DNA of 56,333 nt from an uncultured Aquimarina sp. (lineage in GTDB: Bacteria > Bacteroidota > Bacteroidia > Flavobacteriales > Flavobacteriaceae). Shown piece after piece: positions 36,025 through 45,121 of this stretch (the first letter of the stretch is position 1; each line of letters starts with the position of its first letter). A model generated the notes under the pieces. It was not told the origin of the DNA and made no database searches. It saw only the letters and a list, made by a program, of their open reading frames with translations. The stretch is from the NCBI GenBank assembly GCA_947496555.1, contig CANMDH010000034.1:1-56333 (forward strand), written 5' to 3'. A program made the translations under genes and the position numbers.

Positions 36025-37560
36025 ATGGCAAAGCAAGAAGATAAATTTAAAAAGGTTATAGCCCATGCAAAAGAGTATGGGTACATTTTTGGTTCTAGTG
36101 AGATTTATGATGGCTTAAGTGCCGTATACGACTATGGTCAAAACGGAGTAGAACTTAAAAAGAATATACGAGAATATTGGTGGAAAAGCATGGTCAACAT
36201 GCATCAAAATATAGTAGGTCTGGATGCAGCCATATTTATGCATCCTACTACATGGAAAGCGTCTGGACACGTAGATGCTTTTAATGATCCCCTTATCGAT
36301 AATAAAGACTCCAAAAAAAGATATAGAGCAGATGTGCTTTTAGAAGATTATGCCGAAAAGCTTAATCAAAAGGCTCAAAAAGAGATCACTAAAGCAAAAA
36401 AACGCTTTGGGGACACTTTTAATGAAGAACAATTTGTGTCTACAAATCCAAGGGTTGTAAAGTATCTATCAGAAAAGGAAGCAGTATTAAAACGAATGGC
36501 TTCATCTTTGGAGAAAGAGGATCTTGTCGATGTAAAAGCATTGATCGAAGAACTTGGTATCGCAGACCCAGAAACAGGATCAAAAAATTGGACAGAAGTT
36601 CGACAGTTTAACCTAATGTTTGGTACAAAGCTGGGAGCTTCAGCAGATACTGCCACAGATCTATTCTTACGCCCAGAAACGGCCCAAGGAATATTTGTAA
36701 ATTTTCTTAATGTCCAAAAAACAGGCCGCATGAAAATACCTTTTGGGATTGCCCAAACGGGTAAAGCTTTCAGAAACGAAATTGTTGCTCGACAGTTTAT
36801 TTTCAGAATGCGGGAGTTTGAACAAATGGAGATGCAATTTTTTGTGCGACCAGGGGATGAAATGAAATGGTACGAATACTGGAAAGAAACTCGTCTGAAA
36901 TGGCATCTTTCTTTAGGACTAGGTCAAGAAAATTATCGTTTCCATGATCATGATAAATTAGCACATTATGCTAATGCAGCTGCAGATATAGAGTTTAATT
37001 TTCCATTTGGATTTAAAGAATTAGAAGGGATCCACTCAAGAACCGATTTTGACCTGAAGGCACACGAAGAATATTCTGGAAAGAAGCTACAATTTTTTGA
37101 TCCAGAACTTCAAGAAAGCTATGTTCCTTATGTGGTAGAAACATCGGTAGGTTTGGATAGAATGTTCCTGGCAGTATTTTCTACGGCGCTACAAGAAGAG
37201 AATCTTGAGGACGGAACGAGCAGAGTTGTTTTGAAACTTCCTGCTGTTGTGGCCCCTATAAAAGCTGCAATTCTTCCTTTGATAAAAAAGGATGGATTGC
37301 CCGAAGTGGCTAAGCAGATCGTAGATGATCTAAAATGGAAATTTAATGTAATATATGACGAAAAAGATGCCATAGGTCGTCGTTATCGAAGACAAGATGC
37401 CAACGGAACGCCATTTTGTATTACTGTGGATCATGATACATTAAATGATCAAACAGTAACCATTAGAGATAGAGATACAATGGAACAAAAACGAGTTCCG
37501 ATTGCAGATCTAAAAGCCATTATTTCTGAAAAAACTGATGCAGAATATTGGCTGAAATAA
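36025..37560 (+). CDS. glyS: glycyl-tRNA synthetase (eukaryote-type, alpha2)
   Basis: A 511-residue class II synthetase that charges tRNA-Gly. Class II motifs are visible: motif 2 in GIAQTGKAFRNEIVARQFIFRMREFEQ-like sequence around residues 240-266 (arginine in AFRNEI) and motif 3 near VETSVGLDRMFLAVF (about 370-384). The C-terminal anticodon-binding domain spans about 405-505. It is the single-chain dimeric form, not the alpha2beta2 type. The start at 36025 lies 4 nt after a perfect -7 box. It is monocistronic. Confidence 0.98.
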   Translation: MAKQEDKFKKVIAHAKEYGYIFGSSEIYDGLSAVYDYGQNGVELKKNIREYWWKSMVNMHQNIVGLDAAIFMHPTTWKASGHVDAFNDPLIDNKDSKKRYRADVLLEDYAEKLNQKAQKEITKAKKRFGDTFNEEQFVSTNPRVVKYLSEKEAVLKRMASSLEKEDLVDVKALIEELGIADPETGSKNWTEVRQFNLMFGTKLGASADTATDLFLRPETAQGIFVNFLNVQKTGRMKIPFGIAQTGKAFRNEIVARQFIFRMREFEQMEMQFFVRPGDEMKWYEYWKETRLKWHLSLGLGQENYRFHDHDKLAHYANAAADIEFNFPFGFKELEGIHSRTDFDLKAHEEYSGKKLQFFDPELQESYVPYVVETSVGLDRMFLAVFSTALQEENLEDGTSRVVLKLPAVVAPIKAAILPLIKKDGLPEVAKQIVDDLKWKFNVIYDEKDAIGRRYRRQDANGTPFCITVDHDTLNDQTVTIRDRDTMEQKRVPIADLKAIISEKTDAEYWLK

Positions 37561-37585
37561 ATGTATAAATTGCCCGTTTTATTAT

Positions 37586-37613
37586 AAAGCTGTCATGTAT
37601 AAATGGCGGCTTT
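37586..37613 (+). terminator. hairpin after glyS
   Basis: AAAGCTGTCAT (37586-37596) pairs with ATGGCGGCTTT (37603-37613), 11 bp with U-G pairs, 6-nt loop. The T-run is short and broken, so termination may be inefficient. Confidence 0.65.
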
Positions 37614-37797
37614 ATGTTTGTATAAACGATGAAATTACGGATATATGAAGCAATTCAGAAATGTAAATATCCTAGAGAATTGACTTGTTTTTTTATGATT
37701 TAAGAGAATAACTATTTGATGATTATCGTATCTTGAAGTTTAATCGTATTTTAGTCAAAAAGAAAAAGAGTTTAGATACTTATTAAATGCCCGTTTT

Positions 37798-40700
37798 ATG
37801 CTATTGAAAAAGATATTAGTTTTTGTTTTTATATGTTTTGTTGCTGTTGGGTTTTCTCAAAGCACATCCAAAAAACAAATTAAAAAAGCCACTTTTGTTG
37901 GTGAAGCTATTTATGTTAAGGATATAGAGCCTTTGGCAGGAAAAACTCTCATTCCCGGAAAACCGAGACAAGGTAAAATTAACCCTAGGAGAACCGATGG
38001 TAATAAAATTGTTCCAGGAAAAGGATCCAAAGGGCCAGATCCACTGATAAGAAGACAAAAGAATGCACAGGCTTTAAGAGCGAGTAAAGCGCCTTCATTA
38101 ACTTTTGAAGCAAACACTAGCTCTAGAGCTCCTTCTGATCCAACAGGAGCGATTGGTCCTAATCATTATGTAAGTGCTAAAAATTTTGAATTTGCAATAC
38201 ACGATCGAGCAGGAAATGTTTTGGTAGCTTCGGCAGATCTTTCTAATTTATTCCCAGGAGAAAATCTAGGTGACCCTATCGTATTCTATGATAGTTTTGC
38301 AGATCGATTTGTAGTGACTCAATTTTCTAATTCACCCAATGGGTTTTTGGTAGCTGTATGTAAAGGGTCGGACCCTGTAAATGATGGTTGGTTTACTTAC
38401 CGATTCAATACTGGAAGTTTTCCGGATTACACAAAATTTTCTATCTGGTCAGATGGGTATTATGTAACGGCCAATAAAGATCAAAGTTCGTTACAAAACG
38501 ATGAAGTTGTATTTGTAATCGAACGAGAAAAAATGCTGGCAGGAGACGAAAATGCAAAAATGGTAGGATTTCCTCTTCCTGGAGCTAGAATTGGTGGATT
38601 CTACAGCCCAGCTTCATTTAATGCAATAGGTAATACCTTACCGCCCGAAGGAGATGCAAGGATTATTTACTATCAAGATGATGCATGGCAAGGAGTTACT
38701 GAAGATGCATTGAAATTATGGACAATAGAAGTTGACTGGGTAGATCTTGAAGAATCTACGATTGCCGAATCTGAAGAATTAACAGTAAGCAGTGGTGCAA
38801 TTAATGCATTTGATTCTACTTTTGATGGAGGTTCTTTTGGTAACCTTCCTCAACCTAATGACGGTCAGGATATCGATGTACTGCAAGGAGCAGTAATGTA
38901 TGCTACCAATTATCGAAGATTTTGTGATTATAATGCAGTAGTACTTAATTTTGCTGTCGATATAGATGACAGGCAAGATTCTGATAATGTTTCCGGGATA
39001 AGATGGTACGAGTTGAGACAAAATGGAGATGGACAACCATGGACGGTCTTCCAAGAAGGAACGTATACTTCAACAAACGGTAAAAGTGCCTGGTGTGCTA
39101 GTATGGCAATGGATATTTTTGGTAATATTGGCATGGGATATTCTACCATTGGTACAACCGCTAACCTGGCTACCGAAGATAGCTTTGTATCTATACATTA
39201 CACAGGAAGATTAGTGGATGATCCTTTGGGTACAATGACTTTTCCCGAAGAAAATATTGCCATTGGGACAGGAATTAATAATACCGATCAAAATCGTTAT
39301 GGAGATTATGCACAATTAACAGTTGACCCTGTAGATGATCAAACATTTTGGCATATAGCCGAATATTTTCAGGATACCGGAGCAAATGCAAGAAATGTTG
39401 TTGGTGTCTTCAAAATTGCTAATGATGTAACTAGTGATGTAGGAGTAATACGTATTGATACTCCGGTAGATGCAGTTTTAACGACAGAAGAAACAATTAC
39501 TGTAACGATCAAAAATTTTGGTTCTGCTACACAAACCGATATCCCAGTGAGTTATTCGGTCAATGGGGGCACTCCGGTTACAGAATTGTTTGCAGGACCG
39601 CTCAATGCTGGACAAACGGCTTCTTTTTCGTTTGCTACAAAAGCTGATCTTACAGCAGATAGAACCTACAACATAACTGCAGAGACCAATTTAGTGGGGG
39701 ATACCACTCCTGAAAATGATTGTGCCACTAAGGACGATATCAGAAATTTATTTGCAAATGACGTTGGGGTAACTGCTTTGATTTCACCAACTTCAAGCGG
39801 TCAGTTTACCAACCAGGAAGAAATAACCATTACCATTTTTAATTATGGAGGTACCCCACAATCAAACATTCCTGTTTTTTATACACTTAATGGCGGTGCA
39901 TCGATAAATGAAGTGTTTACAGGTACATTGGCTGCACAAGAATCGGTAGATTATACGTTTACAGCAACAGCAGATCTTTTAGAATTTAGAGATTATAATT
40001 TCCAAATGGGAACAATACTTTCTGGTGATGAGGATCCTAATAATGATTCTATAACAAGAACCGTTGAAAATGCACTCTGTGCCCCTACTTCTGATTGTGC
40101 TCAGTTTGGAGATGGAATCACTTCTTTTCAATTGTCAAATGTTACCAACGCTCAAATAAGTTGCGATACAGGATACGAGGATTTTACAGGAGATTTTACT
40201 ATCGAACTTAATAGAGCAGAAGAAGAATTTGAGGTAACAGTACGGTCCGGCTTTGCAGATGATGCAGGAGCGGAGCGATTTTCTATTTGGATAGATTTCA
40301 ATGACGATAATGTGTTTGAATCTTCCGAACTAATATTGGATAATCAGGTAATTACTGAAATTAACACAGATCAAAGTTTTACATTTTCTCTGAGTAGCGA
40401 TGCTGCCCTAGGTACGCACTTGCTTAGAATCAGAGGTGGTGATACCAATACAAATAATGGCGCACTTCTTAGAGAACCTTGCGGGTCTATGCAATTTGGA
40501 ACCACACACGATTACACTGTAGTCATTGTTGATGAACCTTTGGGTCCAGATCCTAATGTCGAAACCAATCTTACGGTTATTTCGCAACCAGGAAATCAGT
40601 TTTTGATCACCAAAACGGCTCCTAACGCTCCCGAAGAAGAAAGAATATATATATTTAATATTAGTGGTCAGATAGTTGCTTCTAATCTGTTAAAGAAAGA

Positions 40701-40812
40701 TAGGAACAATACTTTTACCTATGAATTAGATATGTCTTTTGCCAGATCAGGCATCTATTTTGTTAGGCTTGGTAACAGTAAAAACAATGTTGCAGGGTTT
40801 GGCGTGCTATAA
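37798..40812 (+). CDS. large secreted T9SS cargo protein with CARDB and GEVED domains
   Basis: A 1004-residue exported protein: signal peptide 1-21 (ends VGFSQ); a basic pro-like segment (23-85) rich in Lys, Gly and Arg; a large beta-propeller-like region (about 95-540) with FADRFVVTQFSNSPNGF and NRYGDYAQLTVDP; two CARDB-type Ig-like repeats (about 548-640 and 654-750, each opening with a V-G-V segment and containing E-E-T/E-I-T-V/I-T); a GEVED domain (about 770-905) with WIDFNDDNVFESSEL; and a C-terminal type IX sorting domain (about 921-1004) with the usual IYIFNISGQIV and SGIYFVRL. No catalytic motif is visible, so adhesin or surface-structure roles are likely. Confidence 0.9.
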   Translation: MLLKKILVFVFICFVAVGFSQSTSKKQIKKATFVGEAIYVKDIEPLAGKTLIPGKPRQGKINPRRTDGNKIVPGKGSKGPDPLIRRQKNAQALRASKAPSLTFEANTSSRAPSDPTGAIGPNHYVSAKNFEFAIHDRAGNVLVASADLSNLFPGENLGDPIVFYDSFADRFVVTQFSNSPNGFLVAVCKGSDPVNDGWFTYRFNTGSFPDYTKFSIWSDGYYVTANKDQSSLQNDEVVFVIEREKMLAGDENAKMVGFPLPGARIGGFYSPASFNAIGNTLPPEGDARIIYYQDDAWQGVTEDALKLWTIEVDWVDLEESTIAESEELTVSSGAINAFDSTFDGGSFGNLPQPNDGQDIDVLQGAVMYATNYRRFCDYNAVVLNFAVDIDDRQDSDNVSGIRWYELRQNGDGQPWTVFQEGTYTSTNGKSAWCASMAMDIFGNIGMGYSTIGTTANLATEDSFVSIHYTGRLVDDPLGTMTFPEENIAIGTGINNTDQNRYGDYAQLTVDPVDDQTFWHIAEYFQDTGANARNVVGVFKIANDVTSDVGVIRIDTPVDAVLTTEETITVTIKNFGSATQTDIPVSYSVNGGTPVTELFAGPLNAGQTASFSFATKADLTADRTYNITAETNLVGDTTPENDCATKDDIRNLFANDVGVTALISPTSSGQFTNQEEITITIFNYGGTPQSNIPVFYTLNGGASINEVFTGTLAAQESVDYTFTATADLLEFRDYNFQMGTILSGDEDPNNDSITRTVENALCAPTSDCAQFGDGITSFQLSNVTNAQISCDTGYEDFTGDFTIELNRAEEEFEVTVRSGFADDAGAERFSIWIDFNDDNVFESSELILDNQVITEINTDQSFTFSLSSDAALGTHLLRIRGGDTNTNNGALLREPCGSMQFGTTHDYTVVIVDEPLGPDPNVETNLTVISQPGNQFLITKTAPNAPEEERIYIFNISGQIVASNLLKKDRNNTFTYELDMSFARSGIYFVRLGNSKNNVAGFGVL

Positions 40813-40814
40813 AT

Positions 40815-41186
40815 TTATTGAGAGCGTTTGTTTATCTCAGTAATAGAAACCGGGCGCGCTTCATTACACCTGCTTGGCATTCTGAGACTAGAAAATTTTA
40901 TCCAAACCTGGGCAGGAACTTCACTGTCCTTAAAAAATTCACCCAGATTAATTGGGTCAAGTTTGTCTTTATATTCTTCTACAGTAAGAATATAAGGGCA
41001 ATCTTTTGATTTACTCACCGTGATAGTTCCTTTGCTAAATCCTTTTTCTATCATTTCTTTAGAAGTTATAGTTTGAGCCTCTGTTTTCGCTTCAGCAGTA
41101 TCGGTAGTTTTTGTTTGTTTTGTTGTTGAGCAAGTATACAGGCTAAGGATAGCGACAAAGCAAGCTATTCTATACATAATTTTCAT
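40815..41186 (-). CDS. small lipoprotein of unknown function
   Basis: A 123-residue predicted lipoprotein with lipobox LSLYTCS (Cys at about 19), then a Thr/Lys/Glu-rich spacer and a compact domain with two Cys (SKDCPYIL and PSRCNEARP) that could form a disulfide. The C-terminal SLRMPSRCNEARPVSI resembles segments in other short Bacteroidota lipoproteins, but I know no family name. It is convergent with the T9SS cargo gene (2 bp between stops) and monocistronic. An internal Met at residue 4 is an alternative start. Confidence 0.75.
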   Translation of the reverse strand: MKIMYRIACFVAILSLYTCSTTKQTKTTDTAEAKTEAQTITSKEMIEKGFSKGTITVSKSKDCPYILTVEEYKDKLDPINLGEFFKDSEVPAQVWIKFSSLRMPSRCNEARPVSITEINKRSQ

Positions 41187-41320
41187 GATTTGTGATTGCT
41201 TTTATAAAGATAGGGTTTTAATACCTTATTTGTTTGCAACACTTCAAAGTTTATGATGTATTTAGAACAATGGATTCGTTGTAAATTTTATTTTTACTAA
41301 AAAATTAAAATCTATACTTC

Positions 41321-42085
41321 ATGAAAATCATCTCCTATAACGTAAACGGGATTCGCGCAGCAATAAACAAAGGTTTTTTAGACTGGTTGCAGCAGGCAGA
41401 CCCAGATGTAATTTGTCTTCAGGAAATAAAAGCCAACAAAGATCAATTGGATCTTGATGTGTTTGCAGCGGCTGGGTACCCCCATAATTATTGGTACAGC
41501 GCCCAGAAAAAGGGATATAGCGGAGTAGCAATTTTGTCTAAAACAGCACCTGATCATATTGAGTACGGAACCGGGATTGATTATATGGATTTTGAAGGCC
41601 GTAACCTAAGAGCAGATTTTAATGGAGTATCTATAATGAGCTTATACCTGCCAAGTGGAACGAACATCGAACGCCTAGAACATAAGCTGAAGTATATGGC
41701 CGATTTTCAAGAGTACATTAATTCTTTAAAGCAGCAATATCCAAATCTTGTCATATTAGGGGATTATAATATTTGTCATCAGGCTATTGATATTCATGAT
41801 CCGGTGCGCAACAAAAATGTGTCTGGGTTTTTACCGGTAGAGCGAGAGTGGATTGGCAATTTTATGGATAGCGGATTCATAGATTCTTTCAGGCATTTTA
41901 ATAAAGAACCCCATAATTATTCCTGGTGGAGTTATAGGGCTAACTCCAGAGCTAATAACAAAGGATGGCGATTGGATTATGGTATGGTGTCACAACCGTT
42001 ACAAGATAAACTAAAAAGAGCCGTTATACTATCAGAAGCAAAACACAGTGATCATTGCCCGATTGTGGTAGAACTGAATGTGTAA
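41321..42085 (+). CDS. xth: exodeoxyribonuclease III
   Basis: A 254-residue AP endonuclease/3'-5' exonuclease of base-excision repair. The exonuclease-endonuclease-phosphatase fold is clear: MKIISYNVNGIRAA with the metal-site Asn, VICLQEIKANKDQ with the metal-binding Glu, GDYNICH with the catalytic Asp-Asn pair, and the terminal SDHCPIVVEL with the catalytic Asp-His. Length matches bacterial ExoIII. It lies alone between the small lipoprotein and a repeat-rich intergenic stretch. Confidence 0.97.
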   Translation: MKIISYNVNGIRAAINKGFLDWLQQADPDVICLQEIKANKDQLDLDVFAAAGYPHNYWYSAQKKGYSGVAILSKTAPDHIEYGTGIDYMDFEGRNLRADFNGVSIMSLYLPSGTNIERLEHKLKYMADFQEYINSLKQQYPNLVILGDYNICHQAIDIHDPVRNKNVSGFLPVEREWIGNFMDSGFIDSFRHFNKEPHNYSWWSYRANSRANNKGWRLDYGMVSQPLQDKLKRAVILSEAKHSDHCPIVVELNV

Positions 42086-42100
42086 GCTTATTGGTCACAC

Positions 42101-42259
42101 TGAGCTTGTCGAAGTGTGATTAGAATCAGAAATAATAAAAGATAATAATTATTAAGGCGTCCGGGCGGGCTATTCGTTTCAATTCCTCGCATTGTCTACC
42201 CTTCGACAAGCTCAGGATGACAATACTGTGGGATTTACACTGCTATCCCTGACGCAAAC
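42101..42259. repeat. nested dispersed-repeat element
   Basis: TGAGCTTGTCGAAG (42101-42114) and its exact inverse CTTCGACAAGCTCA (42201-42214) face each other. The inner copy sits in an ATTGTC...GACAAT palindromic frame. Around it, GGCGTCCGGGCGGGC (42156-42170) and GCTATCCCTGACGCAAAC (42242-42259) form the ends of what appears to be a larger element (GGCGTC inverse to GACGC). The GC-rich composition stands out from its AT-rich surroundings. It resembles dispersed intergenic repeats common in Bacteroidota; no transposase is present. Confidence 0.65.
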
Positions 42260-42286
42260 CGTAAATTTTAATAAAATAAACAAGTA

Positions 42287-43249
42287 ATGATGATCAAAAA
42301 AATTGCAGGTATCATGCTAGTGGGAATACTGTTTTCTTCCTGTGTAACATCAAAAGTCTACAAGGATCTAGAAAGCAAGTATGCCAATCTAAAACGTGAA
42401 AATCGCAAGATGGAAGATGACCTGACTGCGTTAGAAAAAGAAAGTAAGGCAGATAAAAAAGCACTGCAGCAGCTTGATGCGCAGTATCAAAAAACAATGG
42501 CTGAAAGAGATGAGTTACAGAGAAAATACGATGCCGCTGTAGCAAATTATGAGAATCTAAAGAATTCTTACGACGCTCTTGAGAAAAACAGCTCTGCAGC
42601 GATTGCAGCCAATAGTAAAAAGAACAGAGAACTACTTGGCCAGTTAGAAGAGAAAGAGCGCACATTGGCACAAGAACGTACACGTTTGGACAAACTGCAA
42701 AGAGATTTGGATGCACGCTCAAAACGTGTAGATGAGTTAGAAGGACTAATTGCTGCCAAAGATGCCAAAATGCAAGCATTAAAAAATGCCATATCCAAAG
42801 CGCTACGTAATTTTGAAGGTAAAGGACTTACTGTAGAAGAACGTAATGGCAAAGTATACATTTCTATGGAAAACAAGCTATTGTTCGAATCTGGTAGTTG
42901 GGCCGTTGGATCACAGGGACGCAAAGCGGTTAAGCAATTAGGAAAAGTATTGGCTCAAAATCCTGATATAGCGGTATTGATCGAAGGACACACCGATAAC
43001 GTACCATACACGGGCAATGCACAATTATCGGGCAACTGGGATCTGTCGACCAAAAGAGCAACGGCTATTGTCAATATTTTATTAGAAAATAATCAAATTG
43101 ATCCACAAAATCTTACCGCAGCGGGTAGAGGTGAGTACGCTCCTGTAGCAAGTAATGATACTGGCGAGGGTAAGAGCAAAAACAGACGAATTGAGGTGAT
43201 CCTAACTCCCAAACTGGATGAGATCACTAAGTTGTTGAATGATATCTAA
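42287..43249 (+). CDS. OmpA-family coiled-coil lipoprotein
   Basis: A 320-residue lipoprotein: leader with lipobox LFSSC (Cys-19), a long coiled coil (about 24-175, highly charged, many E/K/R/L heptads) and a C-terminal OmpA/MotB peptidoglycan-binding domain (about 195-315: IEGHTDNVPYTGNAQ, NWDLSTKRATAIV, GRGEYAPVASNDTGEGKSKN). The domain anchors the outer membrane to peptidoglycan. The lipid anchor plus coiled coil replaces the usual barrel. MMIKK and MIKK are both possible starts. Ends at a strong bidirectional terminator shared with the next gene. Confidence 0.93.
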   Translation: MMIKKIAGIMLVGILFSSCVTSKVYKDLESKYANLKRENRKMEDDLTALEKESKADKKALQQLDAQYQKTMAERDELQRKYDAAVANYENLKNSYDALEKNSSAAIAANSKKNRELLGQLEEKERTLAQERTRLDKLQRDLDARSKRVDELEGLIAAKDAKMQALKNAISKALRNFEGKGLTVEERNGKVYISMENKLLFESGSWAVGSQGRKAVKQLGKVLAQNPDIAVLIEGHTDNVPYTGNAQLSGNWDLSTKRATAIVNILLENNQIDPQNLTAAGRGEYAPVASNDTGEGKSKNRRIEVILTPKLDEITKLLNDI

Positions 43250-43276
43250 ATAATATAGCAAAACAAATAAAATAAT

Positions 43277-43309
43277 AAAAAAGAGCTTCCCAGTAGGAAG
43301 CTCTTTTTT
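43277..43309. terminator. bidirectional terminator between ompA-like and secreted-protein genes
   Basis: AAAAAAGAGCTTCC (43277-43290) pairs perfectly with GGAAGCTCTTTTTT (43296-43309), 5-nt loop, serving the plus-strand stop at 43249 and the minus-strand stop at 43329. Confidence 0.9.
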
Positions 43310-43328
43310 GTGCTATATATCGAATGTC

Positions 43329-43727
43329 TTATAAACTATTAAGTATACTTTCGATTTCTTTTGTGTTATCCTCTGAGGCATTTTCTTTAACTCGCCTGAG
43401 AACATCTAAAAATTTGTGCACCACTTTGTGGGCTTGCATTGCTTCTAAAGGACCTATTTGTCTACCTGTTGAGGTTAATAGAAAATAATCATAATAATCA
43501 ACAGGAACCGACTTGTCCTTCTTTTTTTGCACTGATGTAGTTCCTGTGTCCTTGACAATAGATACTACATTACCTTGTGCGATAACTTTGTCAGTCATTT
43601 CAGAAACATCTTTTGCTAAAGGATATAATTCTTCATCAAAGATTCTTTCCATTTCGTCCCAAGTTACCTGAGCCTGAACTGATAATCCTGCGCCTAGCAC
43701 GAATAGAAGTAGAAATAATTTTTTCAT
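43329..43727 (-). CDS. small secreted protein of unknown function
   Basis: A 132-residue exported protein with signal peptide 1-19 (ends SVQAQ). The mature part is mainly helical and has no cysteine. The segment DYYDYFLLTSTGRQIGPLEAMQAHKVV is the most distinctive; I do not recognise a family. It is convergent with the OmpA-like gene and divergent from the acidic secreted protein across 276 bp, in which I see only AT-rich sequence. Confidence 0.75.
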   Translation of the reverse strand: MKKLFLLLFVLGAGLSVQAQVTWDEMERIFDEELYPLAKDVSEMTDKVIAQGNVVSIVKDTGTTSVQKKKDKSVPVDYYDYFLLTSTGRQIGPLEAMQAHKVVHKFLDVLRRVKENASEDNTKEIESILNSL

Positions 43728-44003
43728 AATGTTTGGGTGTTAAAATGTATTAAAAGTTTATAGGTTAATTACACCGGTTACTTAACGGGACAAATTTGTT
43801 TTTATTGTTAAAATAACCTTAAAAAGCGAGTCAAAATACTCAATTTATTTGATAAAAACCAAAAAGTGTGCCACGAATTTAGTAAACAAAAATAAAATCC
43901 TTAATTATGTATAGTGTAAAAGCATAAAAATAAATAAGACAGGTGACAAAAGGACCTTGCAAGACGTTTATAATACCCCAATTAATTTAAAACCATTGAA
44001 CAA

Positions 44004-44516
44004 ATGAAGAAGCTATCCATTTTTGTACTAGTACTAGTATCTGTGTTTAAAGGAATGAGCCAAGAAAGCGAAGAAGAGTACCAGAACGAAGAAGAAATAC
44101 AAAGTGAAGAAGAAGTGCAGGAGGATGAACAAGGAGAAAACAACTACTTTGACATTTATAACTATTTTAGTTTCACCAATGATGAGTATGCTAACGCCTT
44201 GGATAAGGTAAATGATATGTATCCGGAAGATCAAAATGTCCTAAATAAATTGGTAGTAGAGGTCCAAAAAGATATAATATTAAAAGATCGCTTGTTCAGG
44301 GAGTTGATTGCAAAACCCAGCAAAAAGAATCCTTACAAGGGTAAAGACAGCCCAGGGTTTGTCTGTATCCTACATGGTCTTATAGAAAACAAAACCGTCT
44401 ACAATGAGGTTATTAACAACGGAGGCTCCGAGGATGAGGCCAGAAATGTCGCAACGCTTGCCGAAAGAACGGTCCGTAGAAAATGTGGTATCTCCAAAAA
44501 AGTGAATAAGGAATAG
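44004..44516 (+). CDS. secreted protein with acidic repeat region
   Basis: A 170-residue exported protein. After signal peptide 1-19 (ends KGMSQ) comes a strongly acidic stretch (20-46) built from degenerate E/Q-rich units (SEEEYQNEEE, IQSEEEVQED), then a helical domain (about 50-165) with one Cys near 121 and one near 163. Acidic low-complexity followed by a basic C-terminus (RRKCGISKKVNKE) gives a polarised charge. No family recognised. Nothing adjacent on the same strand joins it to an operon. Confidence 0.72.
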   Translation: MKKLSIFVLVLVSVFKGMSQESEEEYQNEEEIQSEEEVQEDEQGENNYFDIYNYFSFTNDEYANALDKVNDMYPEDQNVLNKLVVEVQKDIILKDRLFRELIAKPSKKNPYKGKDSPGFVCILHGLIENKTVYNEVINNGGSEDEARNVATLAERTVRRKCGISKKVNKE

Positions 44517-44664
44517 TATTCTTGGTTTTATTTTGGGATAGAAGGAAAGCCTACTATTAGATTTATTTGTAAATGTCTATCTTCGTATCGTCTTAAGACA
44601 TTTGTTCTTTGTAAAAACCATACTCCATAGTTTTTGAATTAATGTTTAATTTTTAAAACTATAT

Positions 44665-44964
44665 ATGATGAATTGGAAAATTCAAAAACTATTGAATGGA
44701 GAGACGATCGTCTCCAAAGAACCAGGTAATTCGATGTTACCTATCTTGAAATCAAAACAACCTGTAGTACTTGAACCCATATCTTGGGAAGATTGTAAAA
44801 CAGGAGATATTGTTTTTTGTAAAGTAAGAGGTAACTGTTTTACACATTTGGTAAAAGGCAAAAATGTAAAACGAGGATTACTAATCGGTAATAACCGAGG
44901 TCGCCTTAATGGTTGGACCAAAAATGTATATGGAAGAGTAATCAAAATACTCCCCATGTCTTAA
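44665..44964 (+). CDS. minimal S24/S26 (signal-peptidase-like) protein with Ser-His pair
   Basis: A 99-residue soluble protein. PGNSMLPIL has the G-x-S-M-x-P signature of the S24/S26 Ser proteases (S23), and CFTHLVKG supplies His-61, matching the His of the archaeal/eukaryotic S26B dyad instead of the bacterial Lys. The family core strands (VVLEPISWEDCKTGDIVFCKV) are intact. Unlike signal peptidases it has no membrane segment; unlike LexA/UmuD it has no DNA-binding domain or cleavage site. Possibly a processing enzyme for a peptide or a phage-type helper. Initiates at the first of two Met codons. Confidence 0.75.
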   Translation: MMNWKIQKLLNGETIVSKEPGNSMLPILKSKQPVVLEPISWEDCKTGDIVFCKVRGNCFTHLVKGKNVKRGLLIGNNRGRLNGWTKNVYGRVIKILPMS

Positions 44965-44968
44965 TTAT

Positions 44969-44989
44969 AGCGCATTAGGCGCTTTTTTT
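44969..44989 (+). terminator. short terminator after the S24/S26-like gene
   Basis: AGCGC (44969-44973) pairs with GCGCT (44979-44983), 5-nt loop, then a run of seven T. Short stem, acceptable U-tract. Confidence 0.65.
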
Positions 44990-45121
44990 ATTTATAAATA
45001 GTATCAGGCTCTCTAATACTCAAGAAATTTCAACTTCCCTCACTCAAAACCTCCTTTCCCTCATTCTACATTTCATAGCAGATCCTTTCGTCATACCTTT
45101 ATCACATACCTATAAAACTAA

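Noticed and set aside
36375-36731. 118-codon frame opposite glyS
   Set aside because: Lies wholly within the conserved synthetase and shows no independent motif.
42312-42779. 155-codon minus-strand frame inside the OmpA-like gene
   Set aside because: Antisense to the repetitive coiled-coil coding region, which produces long spurious frames; no motif.
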